A stretch of DNA of 49,116 bases from an uncultured Clostridia bacterium (GTDB lineage Bacteria > Bacillota > Clostridia > Christensenellales > Pumilibacteraceae), in assembly GCA_944363615.1 (NCBI GenBank), contig CALVUQ010000011.1:1-49116 (forward strand), read 5' to 3'. The notes under the pieces were generated by a model, which ran no database searches, had not been told where the DNA came from, and saw only the letters and a list, made by a program, of their open reading frames with translations. This document shows positions 16,210-25,185 of the stretch, in pieces. Numbering within the stretch: the stretch's first letter is position 1; each line of letters starts with the position of its first letter. A program made the translations under genes and the position numbers.

Positions 16210-19200
16210 ATGGTTTACAGAATTTATACCGAAAAAAAGCCCGAGTTCGACAACACGGGAAAGCTTAAGGAAGAGCTGAAAAATCTTTTGGGCGTTTCGC
16301 CCGCGGGCATAAGAAAATACATTCGTTACGACGTAGAGGGGCTCACGCGCGAGGAAATGGACAAGGCGGTCGTTTCCGTGTTTTCGGAACCCGGCGTGGA
16401 CAACGTCTATGAAAAACCCGATTTTGCGGGCGACGTGCTTGTCGTCGAATACTTGGACGGACAGTACGACCAGCGCGCCGATTCGGCGGCTCAGTGCGTG
16501 CAGTTCCTTACGGGAGGCGTGCGTCCCGAGGTGCGCTGCGCCACCGTTTACGACATTACGGGCGTGACGGAAGAGGAGTTCGACCGCATTAAAAAATACC
16601 TCATAAACCCCGTGGACAGCAAGGAAGGCGGTAAAGAGATTCCCGCCACTCTTAAGCGCGCGGCGGCGAAAAAACAGAAAATGCGCGTGGAGCTGGACTT
16701 TACGTGGCTTAACGAGGCGGAGCTTAAAAAGTTTTACGACGGATTCGGTTTTGCCATGACTTTTGCCGACCTTAAATTCGTGCAGGACTATTTCAAGGCG
16801 GAAAACCGTCAGCCCACGCTTACGGAAATCAAGGTTATCGACACCTACTGGTCGGATCACTGCCGCCACACGACCTTCCTTACCGAGCTTAAAAGCATAG
16901 AAATAAATTCGCCCGATTATCACATAAAGGACGCGCTTAACGAGTACCGCAAGTTGTTTAAGGAGCTGTATTCCGCGCGCAAGGACAAATACGCCTGCCT
17001 TATGGACGTTGCGACCATTGCGGTCAAAAAACTGAAAAAGGAAGGATATCTCGACAACCTCGACGTTTCGGACGAGATAAACGCCTGCTCGGTACGCGTA
17101 ACGCTGGACGTGGACGGCAAGGACGAGGACTGGCTTATCATGTTCAAGAACGAAACGCACAACCATCCCACGGAAATCGAGCCTTTCGGCGGCGCGGCTA
17201 CGTGTCTCGGCGGCGCCATTCGCGACCCGCTTTCGGGCCGTACGTACGTTTACCAGGCGATGCGCGTGACGGGCGCGGCGGATATTACCGAGGACTTCGG
17301 CAAAACGCTTAAAGGAAAGCTTCCGCAGCGCGTGATTTCCCGCACGGCTTTGGCGGGATTTTCTTCCTATGGCAACCAGATAGGCCTTGCGACCGGCGGC
17401 GTGCACGAGCTTTTCAGCGATGGCTACAAGGCAAAAAGATTGGAAACGGGCTACGTCATCGGCGGTGCGCCCGCGGCAAACATAAGGCGCGAAAAACCCG
17501 AAAAGGGCGACGTTATTATTCTTGTCGGCGGCGATACCGGCAGGGACGGTTGCGGCGGCGCCACGGGCAGCAGTAAATCCCATACGGCGAAATCCGTGGA
17601 AACCTGCGGCGCGGAAGTGCAGAAGGGCAACCCGCCCGAGGAGCGCAAGCTTCAGCGGCTTTTCCGCAACCGCGAGGCGGCGCGGCTTATCATAAAATGC
17701 AACGACTTCGGCGCGGGCGGCGTATGCGTCGCCATAGGCGAACTCAGCGACGGGCTGGACATATTCCTCGACCGCGTGGAAAAGAAGTACGACGGCCTTA
17801 CCGCGACCGAGCTTGCCATTTCCGAAAGTCAGGAGCGCATGGCGGTCATGGTTAAGCCCTGCGACGCGGACAGATTCATTGCGATTGCAAAAGAGGAAAA
17901 CCTTAAGGCGGTAAAAGTGGCTGTCGTAACGGATAACGAGCGCCTTCGCATGTTCTACGGCGACGAAACGATTGTGGACATCAAAAGGGAATTCCTGGAC
18001 ACGAACGGTGTAAAACAGACAGCAACCGCCGTGATAAACGATAACGGCGAAGATTGTTTCCCCGCCGCGGACGAGTTTATAAAAGATTATATCGGAAAAG
18101 GCGATTACGCGGGCGCTTTGACTGCAGAGTTAAACCGTCTTGACGTATGCTCTCAGAAGGGCATGGGCGAAACTTTCGACGGCAGCATAGGCGCGGCGTC
18201 GGTGTTCATGCCTTTCGGCGGCAAATATCAGCTTACCCCTTCTACGGTAATGGCGGCAAAACCTCCCGTCGACGGATTCACGCATTGCGTCACGGCGTCG
18301 TCTTATGCCTGCTATCCGCGGCTTATGATAAAATCGCCGTTTACGGGCGCGATTCACTCGGTGCTGGCGGCGGTAAGCAAACTGATTTCGGCGGGCGTGG
18401 ACCGTAAAACCGTAAGACTTTCTTTGCAGGAATTTTTCAAACGCCTTAATGACGTTCCCGAACGCTGGGGACAGCCTTTAAGCGCGCTTCTGGGCGCTCT
18501 TTGCGCGCAGCTGGGGCTTAAGACGGGCGCAATCGGCGGCAAGGACAGCATGAGCGGCACGTTCGAAAACATCGACGTTCCTCCCACCGTCATCGCTTTT
18601 GCAATGGGCGTCACCGACGACGAAACGATAATACACGACGTGTTCGACGTTAAAGGAAACCTTTACCTTTTCAGCCATAAGCGCGACGAATTCGGCTATC
18701 CCGACTTCGGATATTCGCTCGACATGTTCGACGAAATCACAAAACTCGTAAAGGGCAAAAAAATAGCGCGCTCCTGCGTTACGGAGGAGGGCGGTTACGC
18801 CGTCGCCGCCGCTAAATCCGTTCTCGGCTGCGGAAACGGTCTTGTCCTATTTAAAAGCGACGACCTTTTCCGTCCGCTGTACGGCGACATTGTCGCGCTT
18901 TGCCCCGAGGAAATTAACTCGCCATACGCGCGGCTTATAGGTAAAGTCGACGCAAGCGGAATCGTCACTGTTGCGGATCAGACCGTATCGGTTTTAAATC
19001 TCGTAAAAGCGTTCACTTCTAAACTGGAAGGCGTTTATCCCACCGTTGCGCCCGCCGCGGGAAGAGCGGTTGCGTCCGATTACTCGATAGACACCGTTTA
19101 TAAAAGCAAGACTAAATCCGCAAAACCCAGGGTGTTCATTCCCGTTTTCCCCGGCACCAACTGCGAATACGACATGGCGCGCGCCTTTACCCGCGAGGGG

Positions 19201-19920
19201 GCGGAGGCGGACATTTTCGTCATGCGCAACCTTACCCGCGCCGATATCGAGGACTCGATCGCCGAGATGAAGCGCCGTATAGACAACGCCCAGATTATTG
19301 CGTTCCCCGGCGGCTTTTCGGGCGGGGACGAGCCGGACGGCAGCGGTAAATTCATAGTCAACACTTTCAAAAACGAGGCGCTTAAAGAGGCGGTGGAGGA
19401 CCTGTTGTATAAGCGCGACGGGCTTATCTTAGGCATCTGCAACGGCTTCCAGGCGCTTATCAAGCTTGGGTTGCTGCCTTTCGGCCGCATCGAGGACCGC
19501 GACGAGCACAGCCCCACGCTTACTTACAACAACATCGGCCGCCACGTCTCCACGATAGTGCGCGTGCGCGTGGGCACAAACAAGTCCCCCTGGCTTACAG
19601 ACTTCAGACCCGGCGATATATTCTCCGTGCCAGTCAGCCACGGCGAGGGCAAGTTCGTATGCGAACCGCAGGTGTTTGACAAGCTCTGCAAAAACGGTCA
19701 GATTGCCACCCAGTACGTGGACGACGAGGGGCGCGTTACCATGGTTTCGCCCTTTAACCCCAACGGTTCCGTGATGGCGGTGGAGGGCATAATTTCGCCC
19801 GACGGCAAGATTTTCGGAAAGATGGGCCATACCGAGCGCTATCAGGCGGGAATTTATCAAAACGTTCCGGGAAACTTCGACATGAACGTTTTCCGCGCGG
19901 GCGTAAAATACTTTAAATAA
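16210..19920 (+). CDS. purL: FGAM synthase, single chain
   Basis: This 1236-residue enzyme converts FGAR, glutamine and ATP to FGAM. It has an N-terminal PurS-like segment, a central pair of AIR-synthetase-like halves (DTYWSDHCRHTTF, NETHNHPTEIEPFGGAATCLGG, DFGAGGVCVAIGEL, GGKDSMSGTF) and a C-terminal glutaminase. The glutaminase has its nucleophile in LGICNGFQALI (C1077) and H1207 and E1209 in MGHTERY. Many Firmicutes split this into PurS, PurQ and PurL; the fused form with this architecture is common in Clostridia. It is the last purine gene here, and the phosphatase gene follows 13 bases later. Confidence 0.97.
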   Translation: MVYRIYTEKKPEFDNTGKLKEELKNLLGVSPAGIRKYIRYDVEGLTREEMDKAVVSVFSEPGVDNVYEKPDFAGDVLVVEYLDGQYDQRADSAAQCVQFLTGGVRPEVRCATVYDITGVTEEEFDRIKKYLINPVDSKEGGKEIPATLKRAAAKKQKMRVELDFTWLNEAELKKFYDGFGFAMTFADLKFVQDYFKAENRQPTLTEIKVIDTYWSDHCRHTTFLTELKSIEINSPDYHIKDALNEYRKLFKELYSARKDKYACLMDVATIAVKKLKKEGYLDNLDVSDEINACSVRVTLDVDGKDEDWLIMFKNETHNHPTEIEPFGGAATCLGGAIRDPLSGRTYVYQAMRVTGAADITEDFGKTLKGKLPQRVISRTALAGFSSYGNQIGLATGGVHELFSDGYKAKRLETGYVIGGAPAANIRREKPEKGDVIILVGGDTGRDGCGGATGSSKSHTAKSVETCGAEVQKGNPPEERKLQRLFRNREAARLIIKCNDFGAGGVCVAIGELSDGLDIFLDRVEKKYDGLTATELAISESQERMAVMVKPCDADRFIAIAKEENLKAVKVAVVTDNERLRMFYGDETIVDIKREFLDTNGVKQTATAVINDNGEDCFPAADEFIKDYIGKGDYAGALTAELNRLDVCSQKGMGETFDGSIGAASVFMPFGGKYQLTPSTVMAAKPPVDGFTHCVTASSYACYPRLMIKSPFTGAIHSVLAAVSKLISAGVDRKTVRLSLQEFFKRLNDVPERWGQPLSALLGALCAQLGLKTGAIGGKDSMSGTFENIDVPPTVIAFAMGVTDDETIIHDVFDVKGNLYLFSHKRDEFGYPDFGYSLDMFDEITKLVKGKKIARSCVTEEGGYAVAAAKSVLGCGNGLVLFKSDDLFRPLYGDIVALCPEEINSPYARLIGKVDASGIVTVADQTVSVLNLVKAFTSKLEGVYPTVAPAAGRAVASDYSIDTVYKSKTKSAKPRVFIPVFPGTNCEYDMARAFTREGAEADIFVMRNLTRADIEDSIAEMKRRIDNAQIIAFPGGFSGGDEPDGSGKFIVNTFKNEALKEAVEDLLYKRDGLILGICNGFQALIKLGLLPFGRIEDRDEHSPTLTYNNIGRHVSTIVRVRVGTNKSPWLTDFRPGDIFSVPVSHGEGKFVCEPQVFDKLCKNGQIATQYVDDEGRVTMVSPFNPNGSVMAVEGIISPDGKIFGKMGHTERYQAGIYQNVPGNFDMNVFRAGVKYFK

Positions 19921-19933
19921 GGAGCGTAAAAGT

Positions 19934-20431
19934 TTGGTTGATAAAACGGCAATTATGTTCGTTTGTTACGGCAATATCTGCCGCTCACCCATGGCGGAAT
20001 TCTGCCTTAAATCGCTTCTTGACAAAAACGGGATTTCCGATTTCGTAACGGTTTCGTCTTCCGCAGTCAGCGACGAGGAAATTGTCGGCGGCGTCGGCAA
20101 TCCCGTATATCCGCCCGCAAAATCGGAGCTTACAAGGCGCGGCGTATCCTTTAAGGAAAGGCGCGCCGTGCGTTTAAAAAAAGAGGATTACGGTAAGTAC
20201 GACCTGTTTATCGGAATGGACGAAAGCAATATAAGGGGCATGCTGGAAATTTTCGGAAAAGACCCCCTAAACAAAATCGTCAAGCTGAAAGATTTTACGT
20301 CCGGCGGCGACGTAGCCGACCCGTGGTACACGAGAAGGTTCGATATCGCCTACGATGAAATAGAGGCCGGCTGCCGCGCGCTTACGGAAATGCTCAGGCA
20401 AAAATACGCGCAAAATCCGCGAAAAAAATAA
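19934..20431 (+). CDS. Low-molecular-weight protein-tyrosine-phosphatase family protein (TTG start)
   Basis: The 165-residue protein opens with the cysteine phosphatase P-loop VCYGNICRSPMAE (C-x5-R-S) and has the general-acid segment ADPWYTRRFDIAYDEIEAGC, both diagnostic of the LMW-PTP family. Such proteins dephosphorylate tyrosine or arginine residues in the cytoplasm. TTG 19934 is chosen because AAGGAG at 19919-19924 sits nine bases before it; no upstream ATG is available. It is probably co-transcribed with purL, so its substrate might be a metabolic enzyme, but nothing in the sequence identifies it. Confidence 0.9.
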   Translation: MVDKTAIMFVCYGNICRSPMAEFCLKSLLDKNGISDFVTVSSSAVSDEEIVGGVGNPVYPPAKSELTRRGVSFKERRAVRLKKEDYGKYDLFIGMDESNIRGMLEIFGKDPLNKIVKLKDFTSGGDVADPWYTRRFDIAYDEIEAGCRALTEMLRQKYAQNPRKK

Positions 20432-20455
20432 TGTTTTCCCCTGCGTAAAAAACGC

Positions 20456-20484
20456 TTTACAATTTTGCCGATTTATGATAATAT
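20456..20484 (+). promoter_or_regulatory. Promoter of the pyr operon
   Basis: TTTACA at 20456-20461 (five of six) lies upstream of the AT-rich TGATAATAT. The -10 is either TAATAT at 20479-20484, with 17-nt spacing, or GATAAT at 20477-20482, with 15-nt spacing. The promoter is followed by an attenuator-like leader and pyrB, which fits a separate start for the pyrimidine operon. Confidence 0.6.
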
Positions 20485-20490
20485 TGATAA

Positions 20491-20573
20491 GGTCTTTGGG
20501 CAGAGATAACTAACTCATTGACAAACCGACATAAAGTTGTTTTGACAGCTGCCCTTAAAGGGCGGCTTTTTTT
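20491..20573 (+). promoter_or_regulatory. pyrB attenuator: terminator plus competing antiterminator
   Basis: GCTGCCC (20548-20554) and GGGCGGC (20560-20566) form a GC-rich hairpin with loop TTAAA, followed by seven T (20567-20573), a strong intrinsic terminator inside the leader. GGGCAG at 20498-20503 is exactly complementary to CTGCCC of the terminator's left arm, so an alternative antiterminator can form. The CAGAGA at 20501-20506 resembles the conserved PyrR-binding loop of Bacillus pyr leaders, but the surrounding stem is not a clear match and no pyrR is in the window. Regulation by UMP through PyrR is therefore an inference. Confidence 0.7.
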
Positions 20574-20590
20574 CAAAACGGAGGACGGCG

Positions 20591-21496
20591 TTGAAAGAAT
20601 TACTGGGCATAAAACAACTTTCCGCAAACGAGATTTACGAAATACTGGATTTTGCGGAAGACATGAAAAAGCTTATACTGAAAAGGGAAAAGTGTTCCTT
20701 TTTGCGGGGCAGGCGCGTGACTACTTTGTTTTACGAAAACAGTACCCGCACTCGCACGAGTTTCGAATTGGCGGCCGAAAACGTCGGCGCTTACGTCAAT
20801 TCGCTTGACGTTTCCACTTCAAGCGTGCAGAAAGGCGAATCGCTTATCGATACGGGAAAGACGTTGGACGCATTGTCGTCGGATATCGTCGTCATCCGTC
20901 ATTCGAAAAGCGGTGCGCCTTTATTTTTGTCGAAAAACATCTCTGCCGCCGTGGTCAACGCGGGCGACGGCGCCAACGAGCACCCCACGCAGGCGCTTCT
21001 GGACTTCTTTACAATGCGGCAGCATTTCGGCAGAATCGAGGGACTTAAAGTCGCGATCATCGGCGACGTAAAACATTCCCGCGTCGCGCGCAGCAACCTT
21101 TGGGGACTTAAAACTCTGGGGGCGGAAGTGGTCTTCTGCGGCCCGAAGACGTTGCTTCCCTTAGATATGGGTTCGCTTTGCACGGTTACGACCGATCCCG
21201 TCGCCGCGGTTTACGACGCCGACGTCGTCATGGGACTCAGGATTCAGCTGGAGCGGCAAAAACAGGGAATGTTCCCCTCTCTTAAGGAATACAACGCGAT
21301 GTGGGGCATAAGCGAAAAACTGCTTTCTTACGCAAAGCCCGACGCAATTGTGCTGCACCCCGGTCCCGTAAACCGCGGCGTGGAAATAAATTCCGACGTA
21401 TTAAACGGCGAAAAAAGCTTTGTAAACACGCAGGTTACCAACGGACTGGCGGTAAGAATGGCGGTGTTAAGCCTTATCGGCAAGGAGTTAGGATAA
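20591..21496 (+). CDS. pyrB: Aspartate carbamoyltransferase catalytic subunit (TTG start)
   Basis: PyrB condenses carbamoyl phosphate with aspartate. The 301-residue chain has the carbamoyl-phosphate motif ENSTRTRTSFELA, the loop STSSVQKGESL, NEHPTQALLD and the aspartate-site HPGPVNRGVE. TTG 20591 follows CGGAGG at 20579-20584 and gives the standard N-terminus, starting in front of LLGIKQLSANEI. No pyrI regulatory subunit gene is adjacent, as usual in Firmicutes. The stop abuts the pyrC start. Confidence 0.97.
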   Translation: MKELLGIKQLSANEIYEILDFAEDMKKLILKREKCSFLRGRRVTTLFYENSTRTRTSFELAAENVGAYVNSLDVSTSSVQKGESLIDTGKTLDALSSDIVVIRHSKSGAPLFLSKNISAAVVNAGDGANEHPTQALLDFFTMRQHFGRIEGLKVAIIGDVKHSRVARSNLWGLKTLGAEVVFCGPKTLLPLDMGSLCTVTTDPVAAVYDADVVMGLRIQLERQKQGMFPSLKEYNAMWGISEKLLSYAKPDAIVLHPGPVNRGVEINSDVLNGEKSFVNTQVTNGLAVRMAVLSLIGKELG

Positions 21497-22771
21497 ATGT
21501 CAACCGTTCTCATAAAAAACGCGACGCTTGTGCGCGACAATCTCAAGGAAGCGGACGTCTTTATCAAGGACGGCGTTATCACCAAGATAGGAAGAGTGGA
21601 CCGCGGCGCCGATACGGTTATCGACGGCACGGGCAAACACCTCTTTTACGGCTTTTTCGATATGCACACGCATCTGAGAGAGCCGGGCTTCGAGGGTAAG
21701 GAAACGATAGCTTCGGGCGTACGCGCGGCTGTCAAGGGCGGATTTACCGATATTGCCTGCATGCCCAACACAAACCCCGTTAACGACAATAAAGTGGTGA
21801 CCGAATATATACTCACCCATGCCGAAAAAGAGGGATACGCTCACGTTTATCCCGTGGGCGCGATAACAAAAGGCTCTTTGGGGACGGAACTCAGCGAAAT
21901 GGCGTCAATGAAGGCGGCGGGCGTCACTGCCGTCAGCGACGACGGCAAGCCCGTGTCCGACGGAAGAGTCATGCGGCTGGCTCTGGAGTATGCGGACTCT
22001 CTGGGGCTTAAGGTACTTTCCCACAGCGAGGATAAAAGCCTTTCGGGCGACGGGGTGGCAAACGAAGGGTTAAACAGCGAAATCTGCGGGCTTAAGGGCA
22101 TTACCCGCGCCGCGGAGGAAGCCGCAATCGCAAGAGAGATGATTCTTTCCGAGACACTTTCCGTGCCCGTGCATCTTTGCCACGTCAGCACTCGCGGAGC
22201 GGTGGAGCTTATCCGCTTTTTCAAGAAAAAAGGCGTGCGCGTAACCGCCGAAACCTGCCCGCATTACTTTGCGCTTAACGACGACTGCATAGTTAATCTG
22301 GATACGTTTACCAAAGTCAATCCCCCCATCCGCACGGAGGACGACCGCACCGCGATAATAGAGGGGCTTATGGACGGCACGATAGACGTTATCGCCACAG
22401 ACCACGCGCCCCATTCCGCCGCGGATAAAAACACGACTTACGAAGATGCGGCGTTCGGCATCAGCGGACTGGAAACGGCTTTCGCGATAAGTTACACCGT
22501 GCTGGTCAAGTCGGGACTTATCAGCCTTACGGACCTTAACCGTTTAATGTCGGTGCGTCCGCGCGAAATCATGGAAGTAAGCGGCAGACTGCGCGAGGGC
22601 GAAAAGGCAAACCTGACGCTTGTCGATCTTGACGCTCAGTACGTCGTGGACAGCTCGAAATTCGTTTCAAAGGGCAAAAACACTCCTTTCAACGGACTTA
22701 CGGTTTCAGGCAAGGTTACCGACGTCGTCGTGGACGGCAAAGTAAAACTTTCGGACGGGCAACTCGTTTAA
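21497..22771 (+). CDS. pyrC: Dihydroorotase
   Basis: PyrC cyclises carbamoyl aspartate to dihydroorotate. The 424-residue amidohydrolase has the metal-binding DMHTHLREPGFEGKE of class I dihydroorotases, then CMPNTNPVND, the metal histidines in VLSHSED and HLCHVSTRGAV, and ATDHAPHSAADK with the catalytic Asp. The start ATG directly follows the pyrB stop, with AAGGAG inside pyrB as ribosome binding site. Confidence 0.97.
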   Translation: MSTVLIKNATLVRDNLKEADVFIKDGVITKIGRVDRGADTVIDGTGKHLFYGFFDMHTHLREPGFEGKETIASGVRAAVKGGFTDIACMPNTNPVNDNKVVTEYILTHAEKEGYAHVYPVGAITKGSLGTELSEMASMKAAGVTAVSDDGKPVSDGRVMRLALEYADSLGLKVLSHSEDKSLSGDGVANEGLNSEICGLKGITRAAEEAAIAREMILSETLSVPVHLCHVSTRGAVELIRFFKKKGVRVTAETCPHYFALNDDCIVNLDTFTKVNPPIRTEDDRTAIIEGLMDGTIDVIATDHAPHSAADKNTTYEDAAFGISGLETAFAISYTVLVKSGLISLTDLNRLMSVRPREIMEVSGRLREGEKANLTLVDLDAQYVVDSSKFVSKGKNTPFNGLTVSGKVTDVVVDGKVKLSDGQLV

Positions 22772-22772
22772 T

Positions 22773-23498
22773 ATGATAAAAGACGTTATTTACACAATTT
22801 CATCCAACTTACAGCTGAACTCCTCGGTGTTCGAAATGCGCCTTGACGGCGACACCGCTCCTCTCAATAAAAGCGGCCAGTTCATCGACATAGCTCTGTC
22901 CGGCAAGTACCTCCGCCGTCCCATATCCGTATGCGATTACGACGAAAACGGGCTTACCATTATATATAAAGTGGTGGGCGAGGGCACAAAGCAGATGAGT
23001 AATATGCAAAAAGGCGAAAAGCTTTCCGCACTGTGCGCGCTCGGCAACGGTTTCGACGACTCCGTCACGGCGAAAAAAATCGCGCTTGTGGGCGGAGGAG
23101 TGGGCTTGCCGCCACTTTACGGCTTAGCCAAAAGACTGAAAAGCCAAGGCAAAAACATTACAGTTCTTGCGGGATTCAACACCGCCGCCGATATGTATTA
23201 CATCAATGAGTTTTCCTCGCTTGCCCCTACGCGCGTTGCCACGGCGGACGGCTCGGCCGGGACGAAAGGCTTCGTCACCGCGCTTATGGATGAGGGCGAA
23301 TTCGACTACTTTTACGCCTGCGGGCCCGAACCCATGCTTAACGCTCTGTTAAAAACGGGCCTTGACGGTCAGCTTTCCTACGAGGCGCGCATGGCCTGCG
23401 GCTTCGGCGTGTGCATGGGCTGTTCCTGCAAAACGAAACTCGGCGCAAAACGCATTTGCAAAGACGGACCCGTAATGACCGCAAAGGAGATGCGATAA
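22773..23498 (+). CDS. pyrK: Dihydroorotate dehydrogenase electron transfer subunit
   Basis: PyrK carries FAD and a [2Fe-2S] cluster and passes electrons from PyrD to NAD+. The 241-residue protein has an FAD domain with LRRPISVCDYD, the NAD-binding LVGGGVGLPPLYGLAK, and the C-terminal cluster motif MACGFGVCMGCSCKT with a fourth cysteine in RICKDGP. Its presence defines PyrD as type 1B. The stop overlaps the pyrD start by one base. Confidence 0.96.
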   Translation: MIKDVIYTISSNLQLNSSVFEMRLDGDTAPLNKSGQFIDIALSGKYLRRPISVCDYDENGLTIIYKVVGEGTKQMSNMQKGEKLSALCALGNGFDDSVTAKKIALVGGGVGLPPLYGLAKRLKSQGKNITVLAGFNTAADMYYINEFSSLAPTRVATADGSAGTKGFVTALMDEGEFDYFYACGPEPMLNALLKTGLDGQLSYEARMACGFGVCMGCSCKTKLGAKRICKDGPVMTAKEMR

Positions 23499-24418
23499 TG
23501 GATCTTAGCGTAAATTTAGGCGGTATTAAACTCGACAACCCCGTGATTCCCGCGTCGGGCACTTTCGGCTACGGACTGGAGTTTGCCGAGCTTTACGACA
23601 TAAATATCCTGGGTTCCTTTTCTATAAAGGGCACCACGCTGGAGCCGCGTTTCGGAAATCCTTTGCCCAGAATTGCGGAAACGCCTTCGGGCATGCTTAA
23701 TTCGGTGGGACTTCAGAACCCCGGGGCGGAAGCTGTGGTAAAGGAATATTTTCCGCGGCTTAAAAAGGTATATCGCAAAAAAGTGTTTGCAAACGTGGGC
23801 GGACATGACGAGGAAAGTTATGTTGCCGCGGCGGAAATACTTTCAAAAGAAGACATCGTCTGCGCGGTGGAGCTTAACATCAGCTGTCCCAACGTCAAAG
23901 CGGGCGGCATGGCGTTCGGCACCGACCCCGACAAGGCGGCGGCGATAACGGCGGCGGTAAAAAAGGTTTGCCGAAAGCCGCTGTTCGTCAAGCTTTCGCC
24001 CAACGTCACTTCCGTAAAAGACATCGCGCTTAAGGTCGTGGACGCGGGCGCGGACGGAATTACGCTTATAAACACGCTTTTAGGCATGGCTGTGGACTGG
24101 AAAACGGGCCGCGCGATAACAGCCGTTCCGCATGCGGGACTGTCGGGCGCGGCGGTCAAGCCCGTTGCGCTAAGAATGGTGCACGAAGTCGCCTCCGCCG
24201 TAAGCGTTCCCGTCATCGGCATGGGCGGGATAGAGTCGGCAAAAGACGTGCTGGAATTCATGTCGGTGGGCGCTTCCGCCGTCATGGTGGGGTCAAAAAA
24301 CTTAACGGACCCCTTTATATGCAAAAAAATAATCGAAGATTTGCCCGCTGTTCTTTCGGAAGCGGGGGTACAGGACATAAAATCCGTTATCGGGAGGACA
24401 GACAGATGCGCGAAGTGA
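23498..24418 (+). CDS. pyrD: Dihydroorotate dehydrogenase, type 1B catalytic subunit
   Basis: PyrD oxidises dihydroorotate to orotate on FMN. The start at ATG 23498 gives 306 residues beginning MDLSVNLGGIKLDNPVIPAS, the usual N-terminus; the longer open frame lies inside pyrK. Motifs include TFGYG, IKGTTLEPRFGNPLPR, the active-site cysteine in LNISCPNV and the phosphate-binding VIGMGGIESAKD. AAAGGAG in pyrK serves as ribosome binding site. The 3' end overlaps pyrF by 13 bases. Confidence 0.96.
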   Translation: MDLSVNLGGIKLDNPVIPASGTFGYGLEFAELYDINILGSFSIKGTTLEPRFGNPLPRIAETPSGMLNSVGLQNPGAEAVVKEYFPRLKKVYRKKVFANVGGHDEESYVAAAEILSKEDIVCAVELNISCPNVKAGGMAFGTDPDKAAAITAAVKKVCRKPLFVKLSPNVTSVKDIALKVVDAGADGITLINTLLGMAVDWKTGRAITAVPHAGLSGAAVKPVALRMVHEVASAVSVPVIGMGGIESAKDVLEFMSVGASAVMVGSKNLTDPFICKKIIEDLPAVLSEAGVQDIKSVIGRTDRCAK

Positions 24419-25089
24419 TAATTGCCTGCGATTTCAAGGGCAGGGCGGGACTGGACGCTCTTTTAAGCGAACTTAAAGAGGAACGGCCTTATCTCAAGAT
24501 AGGCATGGAAATGTATTACAGGTACGGCTACGACCTTGTGAAGGAGCTCAAGGACAAGGGTTATAAAATTTTCCTCGACCTTAAATTGCACGACATTCCA
24601 AACACGGTGGAGGCCGCCGCAAGGGTGATTGCGTCTTTAAAGACAGATATCATGAACGTGCATGCCGCGGGAGGGAAGGAAATGATGAAAAGAGCCGCGC
24701 TTGCCGTCAAAGAAATTTCGCCTTCCACAAAGGTCATCGCGGTGACCCAGCTTACTTCCACCTCGCCCGAAATGCTGAAAAACGAGCTTTTAATAGATGT
24801 CCCCATGACCGAAACGGTCAGACATTACGCGCAGAACGCCGCCGCGGCGGGCCTGGACGGAGTGGTTTGTTCCGCCCTTGAAGCGCCCGTCATAAAAGAA
24901 CTGGGGCTTATTTCCGTAACTCCCGGCATAAGATTTGCGGGCGGCAGCGCGGACGACCAGAAACGCGTAGTCACGCCCGAAAAAGCCAGAGAGCTGGGAA
25001 GCGACTACATCGTTATGGGCAGGGCGATAACTGGCGCCGAGGACAGGCTTAAGGCTTATCGCAGAGCGGTAAGCGAATTTTGCTTGTGA
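24406..25089 (+). CDS. pyrF: Orotidine 5'-phosphate decarboxylase
   Basis: PyrF decarboxylates OMP to UMP. The 227-residue barrel shows IIACDFKGRAGL and the catalytic tetrad region FLDLKLHDIPNTV, then VTQLTSTS and the phosphate loop VTPGIRFAGGSADDQKRV, all typical of group I enzymes. ATG 24406 has GGGAGGA at 24392-24398 and overlaps pyrD, implying coupling. A 350-nt spacer follows before pyrE. Confidence 0.96.
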   Translation: MREVIIACDFKGRAGLDALLSELKEERPYLKIGMEMYYRYGYDLVKELKDKGYKIFLDLKLHDIPNTVEAAARVIASLKTDIMNVHAAGGKEMMKRAALAVKEISPSTKVIAVTQLTSTSPEMLKNELLIDVPMTETVRHYAQNAAAAGLDGVVCSALEAPVIKELGLISVTPGIRFAGGSADDQKRVVTPEKARELGSDYIVMGRAITGAEDRLKAYRRAVSEFCL

Positions 25090-25103
25090 AAGGCCGGCAT
25101 TAA

Positions 25104-25185
25104 ATTCGGCTTGACCGCACCTTAGGTTTGTTGCGGCGTCGTAAGGCTTCCGCGCCGCCCTTTATAAAGCCGGAAAAAGCCGAAT
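25104..25185 (+). other. Predicted three-way RNA junction between pyrF and pyrE
   Basis: ATTCGGCTT (25104-25112) and AAGCCGAAT (25177-25185) form a perfect nine-pair closing stem. Inside, CCGCA (25115-25119) pairs with TGCGG (25132-25136), and GGCTT (25145-25149) pairs with AAGCC (25167-25171), giving a three-way junction of 82 nt. The rest of the 350-nt spacer (to 25439) has no credible gene. It holds a direct repeat GAAAAACCGGTAAA at 25265-25278 and 25318-25331, and a 14-mer at 25305-25318 shared with the purN-purH spacer. AAGGAG before pyrE is the ribosome binding site. Confidence 0.45.
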
